Source: Trichodelitschia bisporula
Lineage: Eukaryota; Ascomycota; Dothideomycetes; Phaeotrichales; Phaeotrichaceae
Reading direction: 5' to 3'
Assembly: GCA_010356995.1 (NCBI GenBank)
Contig: ML996693.1
Location: 744,001-808,000, forward strand
DNA length: 64,000 nt
The position numbers were made by a program, and so were the translations under genes. This document shows, in pieces, positions 23,101 to 33,185 of the stretch. Within the stretch, counting starts at the first letter, position 1. Each line of letters opens with the position of its first letter. Below the pieces are notes generated by a model, which saw nothing but the letters and a program-made list of their open reading frames with translations, ran no database searches and was not told the DNA's origin.

Positions 23101-25607
23101 AAACATTTGAGCCCAGCCTTGCATTTCTGGCAGCTTGCTCCACAAATGCTCATTGACCTGGTTGAGGTTCAATCCGATTTCAACGATCGTCTCGTAGTAC
23201 TGCGGGAGAATGATCCGGATAATCTTTTTCATCGAGGCCGTGTCCCAAGTATTCGCCCTCAGAGCTTCCTGAAAGACTGCGTGGAGGACGTTCCCATAGA
23301 ACATGGGAGCGCTCGCCTGCCCGGTTGCCTTGACACGGTCCTGGAGCACTGCTCGCCGAATACAGCCGAAGGAATCGGCCACGACGGTTGCTGAAATGAG
23401 GTGGTCCGGGTGAAGAATGAGCATTCCATTGTCGTTGTCGATCGTGCACCTCCCCGCGGCGTCGAACTGGCCGATAACGTGGACGTAAGAGCCAGTTGTG
23501 CAGGGAGTTTCGAACCACGACTGGCGGAGTAAGATCGTTCTGCTGACTTTTGTGCGCTCTTCTTCGACAGCAAGCGTCTGGCCGTGTTAGCAAGGGACAT
23601 GTACTACGAGGGGCTCACTACTTTTTCGGGCTGAAAATTTCCCCTTTCATCATGATACGTGGTCTCATCAATCCTCTTGATTAAGTAGCGCTGAATGGCA
23701 CGATTGCTCACTTCACTCTTCCATGATCAGCATTGATCTATCAACCAGGAAGCCTCGCGCCTACATAACCTGGCTTTTGCCCACGATTGCGGGCTGCCTG
23801 TGTAGCTGCCAACTCTGCAGCTGCAAATTCATCAAAGCTGATATCCTCGCCAAATTCGTCATCGTCGTCAAACTCATCAACTGGAGCCGCTGCTGATGCC
23901 CCCAATCCATCAGCATTTGCTCCTGAATAACCAAGCTGCTGTTGTGCAGGTGCTTGCGGCCTGCCGGATTTAGGGGTATCGTCAAACTTCGAGGCGAGCT
24001 CAACTAGATCCGCGGCGAACATTTCGTCATCGTCGTCACCAAACTCATCCGAGGAGGGTACCGGAATCAAATGAGCTGGGGGTGGAGGCGGAGGCGGAAT
24101 ATGAGCAGGCCGTTGGATGGATTTGTCGGTATATGCTGGACGTGGAGGTGGTGGAGCAGGCTTCTGGACGGGTACTTGATTTGGCAGTGGTGGCGATTTG
24201 AGAGGGCTTCGCGGCTGTGGAAGGCTTCCTTGCTCAAGATATGGCGGCTTCTGCTGCTCAGTAGGCTTGCGGTCCGCAACTATTGCGGCTGCTGCAACCG
24301 CAGCATCCTCAATAGCCTCCAACATGTCTTGGTCAATGTCAAAATCGTCCCCAAAATCAGACGAACTCTCCACATGTCTAGTGCTCTCGACAACAGGTGG
24401 CTCTCCCGTGACCGTAGACTCGCTGTCCGAGGTGTCCTTGAGCTCCTTCTCTTCCCGTATCAGTTCCAGCCTTCCTACCCTTTTTTGTAGAGGTGACACA
24501 TCCCCTATGCCCACGGTCCGGGCCGCCGGCATGGGCAAAGGGGACGAGCTCGATGGTTCCGTTGAGTGGTACATCGACTCCTTCATCCGCTCCAAGAGCG
24601 ACCCAATACGGCTCTTCTTGTCTCCGCTCTGGTTATCAGCCTCTGCATCCGGGAGTTCACCGTCTTCGTCCCGCCCTTCCGCCGTTTTCCGCCTCTTAGT
24701 TGGCCACTCGGTACCGCAGCTCGCCCAGCGCCTCAAACCGCTGACGCTTCCTGATGTAGGCAAGGAACGAGGTGACGCTTCGCGAATCAAGTGCGAGAAC
24801 ACAGCGGGCTTCTTGTTGGGCGGTCCCGCAGCTGCTGCTTTGGCTTCCGCAGAGGAGTCCTCCACGGCGTATCTGTTCCACAAGTCCGCTGCCGGATCCG
24901 CGCGTGGCGTCTTCAGTCCTGTGTTTTTGGTTAACGCTATCCCGACAAGGTCCGGCTGTGAAGATCCAATAGGTGAGGAGCTCCGGGCACGCTTCCGGCG
25001 ACGCGCGGGTGTGACGGCATGGCTTGAGCCTGCGGGCGAGTGAACATGTTGCCACTGTACATGTTCTTCAGGGGAGTTCATGCGGGGCAGGGCGTTTTTG
25101 GAAGGGGTGCTGCCTCCTTGGTTGCCAATGAGGTCAACAAGTGGGAGTCGGGTCGCGGGAGAGGAAGGAAGAGGTCCGGATATGGACGGATGAAGTAACG
25201 AAAAGGATGGTTTTGACGCCGTACGATCTGAACGTTTCCCTTTCGGCACCTCAAGGTGCACCACCTCGTTTTCCTGCTCCGTTGTGCTGTGAACGGTACG
25301 CTTCGCCCGGGGCTGACGGGTTGGCTTTGAGGGGGTGCCCTCGATGAACTGGAACGACTCGAGCTTCGCTTTGGTCTCTTCGCCTGGCGCAATGGGGTAT
25401 GTGGGCATCTCTCGAGCGAAGGTAGGGGGTTGCGGAGGCTGAGGTTGTCCGTTGTTATTATGTGGTGGATATCTCAGGTATCTCTTGTACTGCTTCTGAT
25501 GCCGGTGTTCAGTAACCAAAATGATGAATTGAACGGAATCAGAGGGAGATGTTTACGTTGGGAGGGTTGACCTGGTCGAAGAAGGACTTTTGGTAATTCG
25601 AGCCCAT
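20161..25607 (-). CDS. dna2: DNA replication ATP-dependent helicase/nuclease DNA2
   Basis: Four exons, minus strand: 25557-25607, 23765-25495, 23622-23717, 20161-23577; introns 61, 47 and 44 nt. The protein is about 1764 aa. Residues 1 to about 600 are low complexity (Ser/Pro/acidic) with many basic patches. The RecB-like nuclease follows: first Fe-S Cys in DSFGCIRR (about 697), catalytic LEVKTGK (about 848) and the Cys triplet CNGCYAQTTC (about 935). The SF1B helicase has Walker A GMPGTGKTTT (about 1226), the motif-II segment VDEASQ, HQYRM and the terminal ALTRARSK. All key residues appear intact. DNA2 processes Okazaki flaps, resects breaks and restarts forks in the nucleus (family knowledge). 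The C-terminal tail after the helicase is basic and disordered. The exon 2 acceptor could be 3 nt further on (25492); the protein hardly changes. Confidence 0.95.
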
Positions 25608-27429
25608 CACTGTGATGGCTGCGGGGGGGGGGAGTAGGTACGCGCTGAGTGGATGTGTGGACGTTGCGAGGAAACAGACAGGGACACGCGCTTGACGGAG
25701 AACGCGACATCGCGCGTTTGAGACGTGACTACCCGCGCGTCTTTCCCTTTCTGGTTTAGTGCATTGCTAGCATCCTGTAACCGCTTAGTCATCTCGCTTC
25801 TCCCCACAGGAATCCGGCTGCCAAGTCTTGCCGCCAACTTTCAGCCTTCTCGGGATTAACGTCAGATGGAACACGATGAATTGATTTCCTGAAAGGTGTA
25901 CGCATCTGATGATTGACCTAATGCTAGTGCCTAATCCCTCGCATGCCTCAAGCTTCACCGAGATCCAGTAGTTGGCCTGGAGTGGAGAAGGAGACTTGTC
26001 GCTGAAAGTAGCGCTTTGTCGTGTGGTTTCTCTGTTGAAACCGGTGTTTTATTATTAGAAGCGGCAACAACATTTGAATTCGTCATGGGGAGAAGGGAGA
26101 GAGTATTAAAGCTAGCCAGCTGACCGTGTTCATACGAGCCTATCCACTGAAATTGGGACAACTATCGCAGCGGCTTCATAGAGCATGATCTCTCTCCGAT
26201 AGGGGCTATTCGTGCCGAGATGACACTTCAGGCGGGAAGGAGGGATGGCGAGTATGTATGGCCGCTATGCTGAGTGGACAACTTGCTGACAAGGTGACGG
26301 CTGCTCACATGATGCGAGCGTGGCCTGTGGGAGGTCGACTATGACAATCAGACTGTTCGTGTCGCTTCCATCATCGGAATCGCAATCATCGGTGCTGAGG
26401 TAGCCACAATATATGAGTATTGTCGCTGGCTGCCGGGTGTTTAGCCGTTGAAACAGACGACGAAGTGTGTGGAGTGGTGACAGCCTTCGGCTTTTTGATC
26501 GTAGCTGGAGAAGCAGTTTTGGGAGGCGACTTCTGGATGACTGGGTTCGTAAACAGATCTGGATACGTATCACACAGCTCAGTAGCACGAGCGTCCTCGA
26601 GATAGAGTTATACGTGGGACGGCGTCAGACGATAGGGCTGTTCTCCCCGAATTCCTGGCGCATATAGTACTTCGCCGTGCCGTACTTAATCCCGGAGGAT
26701 CCAGGTGTTCCACTTGACCACTTCCAGCATGCGCTCCTGCGCGGTCCGCGGCGGAGATAGCGTGTCGCTTCGGTAGGCGGTTAGTACAATAGTGGGACTG
26801 TTCTGCTGTGCGGCTCAGCGCCCCTCGGAGCGCAAGCTTTGGCGGAACTGACCTGCCCGCAGTGTTGGCGAGCGAAGCCGACTTGTCCGTAGCCGTCATC
26901 TAAGGTGGCAGCATATCTATCTGCGAGGTCTTCCTAAGAGCCTTTCCATCCGCTTGAAGAGCATCCTCCGTTTCTAACTTTGGCTTCCGATCCTTAAAGT
27001 AATGACCGAATTTCATGGGCTCCCGACCGTAAGCAATGATAAATGGTGCTTTAGGAGGCAGCTTTTCCTTGACAGTGGAATCTGCCGGCAGCTGGAAAAG
27101 ATGTCGAAGAGGTGATTCAACACGAATATAACTTGGAGAGAGGTGCGTTCATAAGAGTATAGTTGGGTTGTGGAATTGAGGGAGAGGATGTGTAGGGGAA
27201 TGTGTAAAAGGTTGACGTCACGCTCGATATCTCCAGCAAATGCTTCCGGGCACGGACCACTTCGTGGGGTACCAACCCGCACTTCGTTAGTGGAAAGTGC
27301 ACCGTACTGCGCTAACCTCCGCTCTCTGCCCTGCACCTTCCGCGCCTATATCTATTTTTCTTGATTGCCTATTGCGCGACCGTCTCTTCAACCTCCACAC
27401 TCATCCCCCTCCAACATACATTCGCAAAT
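25608..27429. other. intergenic, holds a decayed gene and two promoters
   Basis: These 1.8 kb lie between the divergent 5' ends of dna2 and the carrier gene. The parts nearest each start probably hold the promoters. The middle, about 26386-27135, carries coding-like minus-strand sequence, listed separately. Nothing else is recognised. Confidence 0.5.
26386..27135 (-). pseudogene. decayed gene of unknown family
   Basis: On the minus strand, two long stretches keep one reading frame each. One (about 27135-26853) includes APFIIAYGREPMKFGHYF and TEDALQADGKALRKTS. The other (about 26798-26386) includes RTAQERMLEVVKWNTW and YPDLFTNPVIQK. A well-formed 55-nt intron (donor gtcagt at 26852) could join them in phase. 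Composition and codon choice look coding, yet about three in-frame stops interrupt the stretches. I do not recognise the family. It could be a recently lost host gene, a multi-exon gene I cannot model, or a chance ORF. I see no reverse-transcriptase, integrase or capsid signature. Confidence 0.35.
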
Positions 27430-28654
27430 ATGGCTACGGAGAAGCCCTTACCGTTTATCTACCAGTTCGCGGCAGGTATGTAAGCTTCAGAGCGCTCGCG
27501 TGCGCCGCAAAGCATAGCTAATCCGCTCACAGGTGCCGTTGCTGGTGTCTCCGAGGTAAGCCAGCACTTTGCTCTTGCGCCCGAAACAGTCCATTGACAT
27601 GCTCTCGCACCTATTAGATTCTGGTGATGTGAGTCGAGCTCTCGCACAATGCGCAACGCGCAATTGCTAATCGTCAAGGTACCCGCTTGACGTCGTCAAG
27701 ACTCGGGTGTAAGCGCCCCTGACCTCGTGCGCCTCACCCTTTGACTTACACTCCTGCAGTCAGCTCCAATCCGGCACTGGGCTGGGTGAAGAAGGCTACA
27801 ATGGCATGGTGGACTGTTTCCGCAAGATTATCAAGAACGAGGGGTACGCCGGCACTCGGCCTCACGAAGCTATGCGGCGGCGCTAACGCCTGCTCTAGTG
27901 CATCTCGTCTCTACCGCGGCATCAATGCGCCTATCCTGATGGAAGCTCCGAAGCGGTAATGCATTCTCTCCTGCTCACGCAGCCTACCCTTAACGCCGAT
28001 AGTGCTACCAAGTTCGCCGCCAATGACGAATGGGGGAAGTTCTACCGGACAGCGTTCGGTATCCCGACCATGAACCAATCTCTCTCCATCCTGACGGGTG
28101 CCTCCGCTGGTGCAACTGAGTCATTCGTGGTGGTACCCTTTGAACTCGTTAAGATCCGCCTCCAGGATAAGGCCCAGGCACACAAGTACAATGGGATGAT
28201 CGACTGCGTGCGCAAGATCATTGCGCAAGAGGGCCTCTTGACTATGTACCAGGGACTGGAATCGACGTTGTGGCGGCACATCCTCTGGAACGCCGGCTAC
28301 TTCGGCTGCATCTTCCAGGTGCGCGAGCTGATCCCCAAGGCACAGACCAAGAAGGGACAAATCACCAATGACATCATCTCGGGTACCGTTGGTGGCACCG
28401 TCGGCACCATCCTCAATACCCCGATGGACGTTGTCAAGTCGCGCATCCAGAACTCGCCCAAGATTGCCGGCTTGGTTCGCAAATATAACTGGGCCTGGCC
28501 CGCGCTCGGCACCGTCATGAAGGAGGAGGGCTTCGGCGCACTGTACAAGGGCTTCCTACCCAAGGTGCTGCGTCTTGGGCCTGGTGGTGGTATCTTGCTC
28601 GTCGTATTCACGGGCGTCATGGACTTCTTCCGGACGATGCGGGGCGATGCATAG
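27430..28654 (+). CDS. odc1: mitochondrial 2-oxodicarboxylate carrier
   Basis: Seven exons: 27430-27475, 27533-27555, 27618-27628, 27679-27708, 27760-27843, 27899-27955, 28003-28654. All introns are GT-AG and 47-62 nt. The protein is about 300 aa. Three mitochondrial-carrier repeats carry the signatures YPLDVVKTR, PFELVKIRL and PMDVVKSRI, each at the end of an odd-numbered helix. The sequence TKFAANDEWGKFYR after repeat 1 is typical of the yeast Odc1/Odc2 group, which exchanges 2-oxoadipate and 2-oxoglutarate across the inner membrane. Five of the seven exons are under 90 nt. The third exon is only 11 nt and encodes ILV plus part of Met. The frame is maintained through all six joins, which makes the model convincing. 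Confidence 0.93.
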
Positions 28655-28869
28655 ATACCTGACATATAGACACGGAGGCGGAGTTGTGCTGTCTTTTCTG
28701 CATATGCCCAGATGGGTGGATGGATTAGCTAGACGATGAGGGTATGGCTCAAGCCTGTATTTCCCTAAATATGCGTGGCTATATCCGCCGTTTCGAATGC
28801 AAAAACACTTGAAACCGCGCGCCGTCCTCTCTATAAGCTTGCACTACGCCGTGTCCCGCTGTTTACTGT

Positions 28870-29858
28870 TCACTGCAACCGTCCGGCGCGTCCCGCCTGG
28901 ATAATCTCTCCTGTCGGCCGGTCATCGGCCCGCAGCACCGACCACCCAGCCCCGTCAGCCTTCTCCAGCGTAAGTTCAAGCTTCGTGCCCATAATCTTGA
29001 ACGAGGACGCCGCCGGGTTAATGGGGCCGTACAGCGTCCACTTCGCCATATACTCCTTGCCATCCGTCGTTCTCAGATCCAGATCAACCCCCGTATCCGA
29101 CACAAACTCCACGCTACTCGCCGCCTTATCAATCTTCTTCAGGTACACCGAGGCGATGACCTGCGTCGCCGTCTGATAGAAGTCACACCGGACATTATCC
29201 AGCTTTTCGACTTGCCCCTCCCGCTTCTTCTTCTCCTCCTTTCCGCTACCATTAAACAAATGCCGCTCCTTCGTTCTACACCCCTCAATCCGCATGAACT
29301 CGTCAAACTCCAGCACTCGCCGCTTGCAGCACGTCCACCCTTTACTCCCCTCATGGAACAGCGCCGCCCCGGGGTGATGCACGCACTGCTCGCCGTCTCT
29401 TGAACCCCCCTCGTATGTCGCGCTGCACCCGCGCCGCCGGCACTTCGCGCCCTTCGGTACCGACGCGCCCGGTTCGTCGTCGTCGGAAACTTCGGGAGGA
29501 GCAGGGGAAGGAGGGACGCGGGGGGCGGCGGTGGGTAGGCGCGGCACGGCCGGCGCGCTTATCCCGGGTGGTGGCTCGTCGGTGACGGATTTAGGGGCCG
29601 GTGCGGGTGTGTCGTCGACGGTGGAGTGGGTGCCGGTTGTGCAGGGGGGGATGGCGAGGAATTCGTCAAAGGTTAGGACGCGCTTTTTACAGCATTTCCA
29701 ACCTGGCGCGGGTTAGTTGGGGGGCGGTTGGGTGTGGGGAGGGTGGAGGTGCCTTTTTGGCCTTCGTGGAATTCGGGGGGCCCGGGGTGGTAGTGGCATT
29801 CTTCGGCGGGGTCGGTGAAGAGCTTTTGACAGCCTTTGTGGATGCATTTTTGGGCCAT
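28870..29858 (-). CDS. CHORD- and CS-domain co-chaperone
   Basis: Two exons, minus strand: 29753-29858 and 28870-29702. The protein is about 312 aa. Two CHORD zinc modules are visible: residues about 5-60, beginning CIHKGCQKLF, with CHYHPGPPEFHEGQKG and WKCCKKRVLTFDEF; and a second one beginning CRRRGCSATY, with CVHHPGAALFHEGSKGWTCC. A CS (p23/Sgt1-like) domain follows, from about VRCDFYQTATQV to KLELTLEKADGAGW. Family members (CHORDC1/RAR1) bind Hsp90 and Sgt1. The intron 29703-29752 (50 nt) begins GC, not GT: the exon ends AAG and the intron opens gcacct. No GT nearby restores the conserved GWKCC join. It is divergent from the glutaredoxin-like gene, with 473 bp between starts. Confidence 0.93.
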
Positions 29859-30331
29859 TGTTGGTGTTAGAGGGAGGGCGGATGGTGTGCGAGGAGGGGA
29901 GAGTTGGGATGGAAAGAGGAGTGGGAAGATTTGTTTGTAGTGTTGTTTACGGGGAGGTGGGGCGGTCGGTGGTGACGAAGATTCTGGAAGCAAGCGGGGA
30001 GCTGCGGGGGACGTTTGAAGGTTTCACGCCCTGGTCCAGTGGGCCTGGTCAAGCAGATGGATCTCCGCAAGGTACTCGAGTAAGGGGAACGTCAAGAACG
30101 TGGTTAATATTGGGTCGCGTGAGAACGTCGTCGCGTTGCGGGGTATGACACTTTTTTTTGGAGGGGGAGGTCGAGGCTCCAAACGCGGGGAGCTTCGCGG
30201 AGATGATGATGCCGTGGATGCTTGACCGTTGTCAAGGATCTTGGCAACCATTTGCACCGCAACGGTTCGTAAAGAGCTTCTTTGTCTACTCCTTCACTAC
30301 AATCCGCTCCTCTCTTCATCCTCTCGCTTGA
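29859..30331. promoter_or_regulatory. divergent promoter, CHORD protein / glutaredoxin-like
   Basis: A 473-bp gap separates two divergent starts. It contains no gene. The minus side is C-rich on the coding strand for about 150 bp. Coordinated expression of a chaperone partner and a thiol protein is an inference from arrangement only. Confidence 0.5.
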
Positions 30332-30731
30332 ATGAGGCCAGCAGCGAAAAGCCTCGCACGCGTGTGCCACATCACTCTCTTCACACGAGCCAATTGCTCG
30401 CTGTGCGACGATGCAAAGACCGTCCTGTCAAAAGTCTGGGACAAGCGGCCCTTCCATTATCGAGAGATTGATGTTATGACGCCCGAGGCGAGCAAGTGGA
30501 AGATATACGAGTTCGACACGCCAGTGGTATGCGCACCTTTTCAGTGCTCAGACCGGGCGTCAGAGGGGGGCATCCGCTAACGGCGCATCGCCAACTGCGC
30601 AGATCCACGTCGAGAAGCTGAAAGGTGCACCGGAGGATTTCGGAACGACCACGGCGGCGCGTAAGCTCATGCATCGCTTCAAGGCAGAGCAGGTAGAGGG
30701 GTTGATGGACGAAGTGGAGAAGGAGAGGTAG
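30332..30731 (+). CDS. glutaredoxin-like protein (DUF836 family)
   Basis: Two exons: 30332-30526 and 30603-30731 (76-nt intron, GT-AG). The protein is 107 aa. After a short N-terminal region, HITLFTRANCSLCDDAK gives the thioredoxin-fold first strand and a CxxC site. WDKRPFHYREIDV and the cis-Pro position in YEFDTPVIHVEK fit the glutaredoxin-like DUF836/C5orf63 family. It is probably mitochondrial, as relatives often are, but no clear presequence is visible. The HpcH-type aldolase gene follows on the same strand after 190 bp. Substrates are unknown. Confidence 0.88.
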
Positions 30732-30921
30732 ATGCTCGCGCTGCCGTGAGCCTGTAAACGGAATGCTTTGTACGCTTAAGTTACCCCGCAGATGGCAATC
30801 CCGAGATGACGCCAGCCGGATAGGGTTGTGCATAAGCTAGTTAACAGGCTGACCCGATTCCTGAAATTCGTTACTACGGTACAACGTCTGGCCTCTCTTG
30901 TCTTGCTTTCTTGAATAGAAT

Positions 30922-31909
30922 ATGGCTTCCGCAATGCAAGCTGCCAACGGTTTCAAGCAAGCTCTCCTCCGAGGTGGGCCTACCTTCGGAGTATGGCAGG
31001 TGCATATACTCTGTCATTGAACGCGTTGCCGAAAACTGAACCCCATTAGACATTGCCCGGAGCCAACCTCTCGCGGGCCATCGCCCGCTCCGGCGTAGAG
31101 TGGATCTGTATAGACACCGAGCACGGAAACATCGATGGTGACCAACTTCCCAAGCCCACACATTAACTGCTGCTAAAACCCAGCAACAGATGCCCAAATG
31201 CACGAGTCCGTCGCCGCAATCGCCGCCTGCGGCGTAAGCCCCATAGTCCGCATCCCGGCCAACGAAGCCTGGATGATAAAGCGTATGTTCCCCTCCCCCG
31301 TTATTAGCAATCCTAACCTCCCCAGGTGCACTCGATGCCGGTGCCCACGCCATCCTCGTCCCGCTGATAAAAACCGCCGAGGACGTCCGGCGCCTCGTCT
31401 CGGCAGCCAAATTCCCGCCCTTGGGATCCCGGGGGTTTGGCTCGCCCTTCTCGATGGAGAAGTTCGCGGCGGGGAGCCGCATCCCCACGGCCACGGAGTA
31501 CCTGCAACAGGCGAACGACGCTCTGGCCACCATCGTGCAGATTGAGACGGCCGAGGCGTACACCAATATCGAGGAGATAGCGCAGGCTCCGGGGGTCGAT
31601 ATGTTTTTCGTTGGCCCTTTCGATTTGGGGAATAACATAGGCTATCCGATTTTGGATGGCAGCCTGCATGAAGAGCTTAAGAAGGCGATTGGGCGCATTT
31701 TTGAGGTTGCGAGGAAAGCCGGGAAGGCCACGGGTATCTATTGCACGAGTGGTGAGCAGGCGAAGGGCTTTGCCGATATGGGGTTCAATATGATCTCCGT
31801 TGCTGCGGATATGATTGCCATACCATCGCATATCGGAGCTTCATTGAAGGCGGCGAAGGGGAGTACCAAAGATTGGGGCGGAGAGATTACCGGACCGTAC
31901 GGTAGGTAG
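30922..31909 (+). CDS. HpcH/HpaI-family class II aldolase
   Basis: Four exons: 30922-30999, 31050-31137, 31190-31282, 31326-31909; introns 50, 52 and 43 nt. The protein is about 280 aa. Family marks are FGVWQTLPGANLSRAIARSG, the metal/substrate region WICIDTEHGN, PLGSRGFGSP, the metal-binding Glu in VQIETAEA, and VDMFFVGPFDL. Relatives cleave 2,4-dihydroxyhept-2-enedioate or similar 4-hydroxy-2-oxo acids to pyruvate and an aldehyde, using a divalent metal. Bacterial HpaI works in homoprotocatechuate breakdown. The fungal substrate is not known, and no partner enzymes of that pathway are adjacent. It converges with the orphan gene at 32553. Confidence 0.92.
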
Positions 31910-32552
31910 GCATTTGCGTAGAGCAGGAGAGCAGGAAAGAAGCGCTGTCGGAGTAATCCAGAATAGATGGTATGATGTCATTATCACATGGGATATCGAA
32001 TCTCGAACCTCTACTCCATTGGTTGTGGCGGTAATGCTGTCAGTAGTAGATAATGAGGGAGACATGAGGGATGGGACATGCATCATAGCATAGAGGTCAA
32101 GCGTGAGAACGAGAAGAAGCAAGTGTTGGATAGGGGGCAAACCGGCCCGCGCAATGCAGCTCTTTCCCATGCAATGGCAACGAGATACCGAGGGCCACTT
32201 ACGACAACGGTACGATCTTCGGTTTCTCCGTGATACACTCGTGACCCCATTGTGAGACAATTTGAACCTCCGTCTTTGCCATCTCCCCTACGTCCTCCGT
32301 CTCCGCACAAATACCGTGATACGCCGCGCCTAAACGGCAAAAGCAACCGCTAGACCAAATCCATGGGTATCTCTAAACTCCGCCCTACTGTCGCTGCTGC
32401 TGAGGTGAACAACCCGCCATACGACGGAGCCCAACCTCCACAGAGAGAAACAACTGAACAACAAACAAGAAAGCAAAGAAGACATCGCAGAGCCTTTATG
32501 CTGGTTGAGGGAGGTGTTGGAATGTTTGCGATAGAAATGCGCTTTTAATGAC
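31910..32552. other. convergent 3' intergenic
   Basis: These 643 bp lie between converging genes. No gene, repeat or RNA is recognisable. Confidence 0.45.
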
Positions 32553-33185
32553 TCAATTGTGGGTAGGCCTTAGCATAGGGAGATGGAAATACTGAGAGCT
32601 GAGGTGCGATGCTGAGGGATTGCTAAGTGACAAATTTAGTGTCTCTTCGGACTTCGCCGTCGCATCGCGTTCTGAGGGCAGGTCTGCGGAGGAGTACCGC
32701 CGGCCGCACGCCACTGGAGGAGTTCCGCTAAAACCAGTTAGTCCAGTGGTCTCATATATCAAGGGCAGCCTACTTCTGCGCAGATCGAACAAAGCCTTGT
32801 CTTCAGTAGACGGGTGCGGCGAGGTGTGAAAGGAGAGATATCCGACGTCAACCTTCTTAGCTCCCTTCGCCGAGTGCAAGAAGTGGGCATGTACACATCG
32901 GGACACGGGTAACCGAAACAGATAGCGAATCTCGACCTAGAGCCGTGTCAGCATCGGACTGAATCTTCCCCGCGACCGAAACTCTGAAGAAGAGTTACTG
33001 ACCAGCCGCGCCCACAGCTGACTCCATCGCTCACTCTCCGGGTCAATCACCCCGTCCGAAGGCCGAATCTCCTGCGCCGGTACCCATCCCTCCCCAATCG
33101 CCTGCGCCGATATCTCGCGCCACAACGTCGCGCGCCATGCCTCGAAGTCCGGCGCCGCAAGAGTCTTAGTCAGTTTATCGTCCAT
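32553..33185 (-). CDS. hypothetical protein, 188 aa
   Basis: Two exons, minus strand: 33003-33185 and 32553-32936; the intron is 66 nt (donor gtcagt, acceptor ctctag). The start MDDKLTKTLAAPDFEAW is the first ATG in frame. Exon 1 is helical and charged (WRATLWREISAQAIGEGW). Exon 2 opens VEIRYLFRLPVSRCVHAHF and becomes Ser-rich. I do not recognise a family. The second half of exon 2 reads less like protein, so the true end could lie upstream after another intron. There is no signal peptide or membrane helix. Confidence 0.5.

Noticed and set aside
30874-31638. 254-codon frame antisense to the aldolase
   Set aside because: It is the reverse of well-supported coding exons; the aldolase exons explain the open frame.
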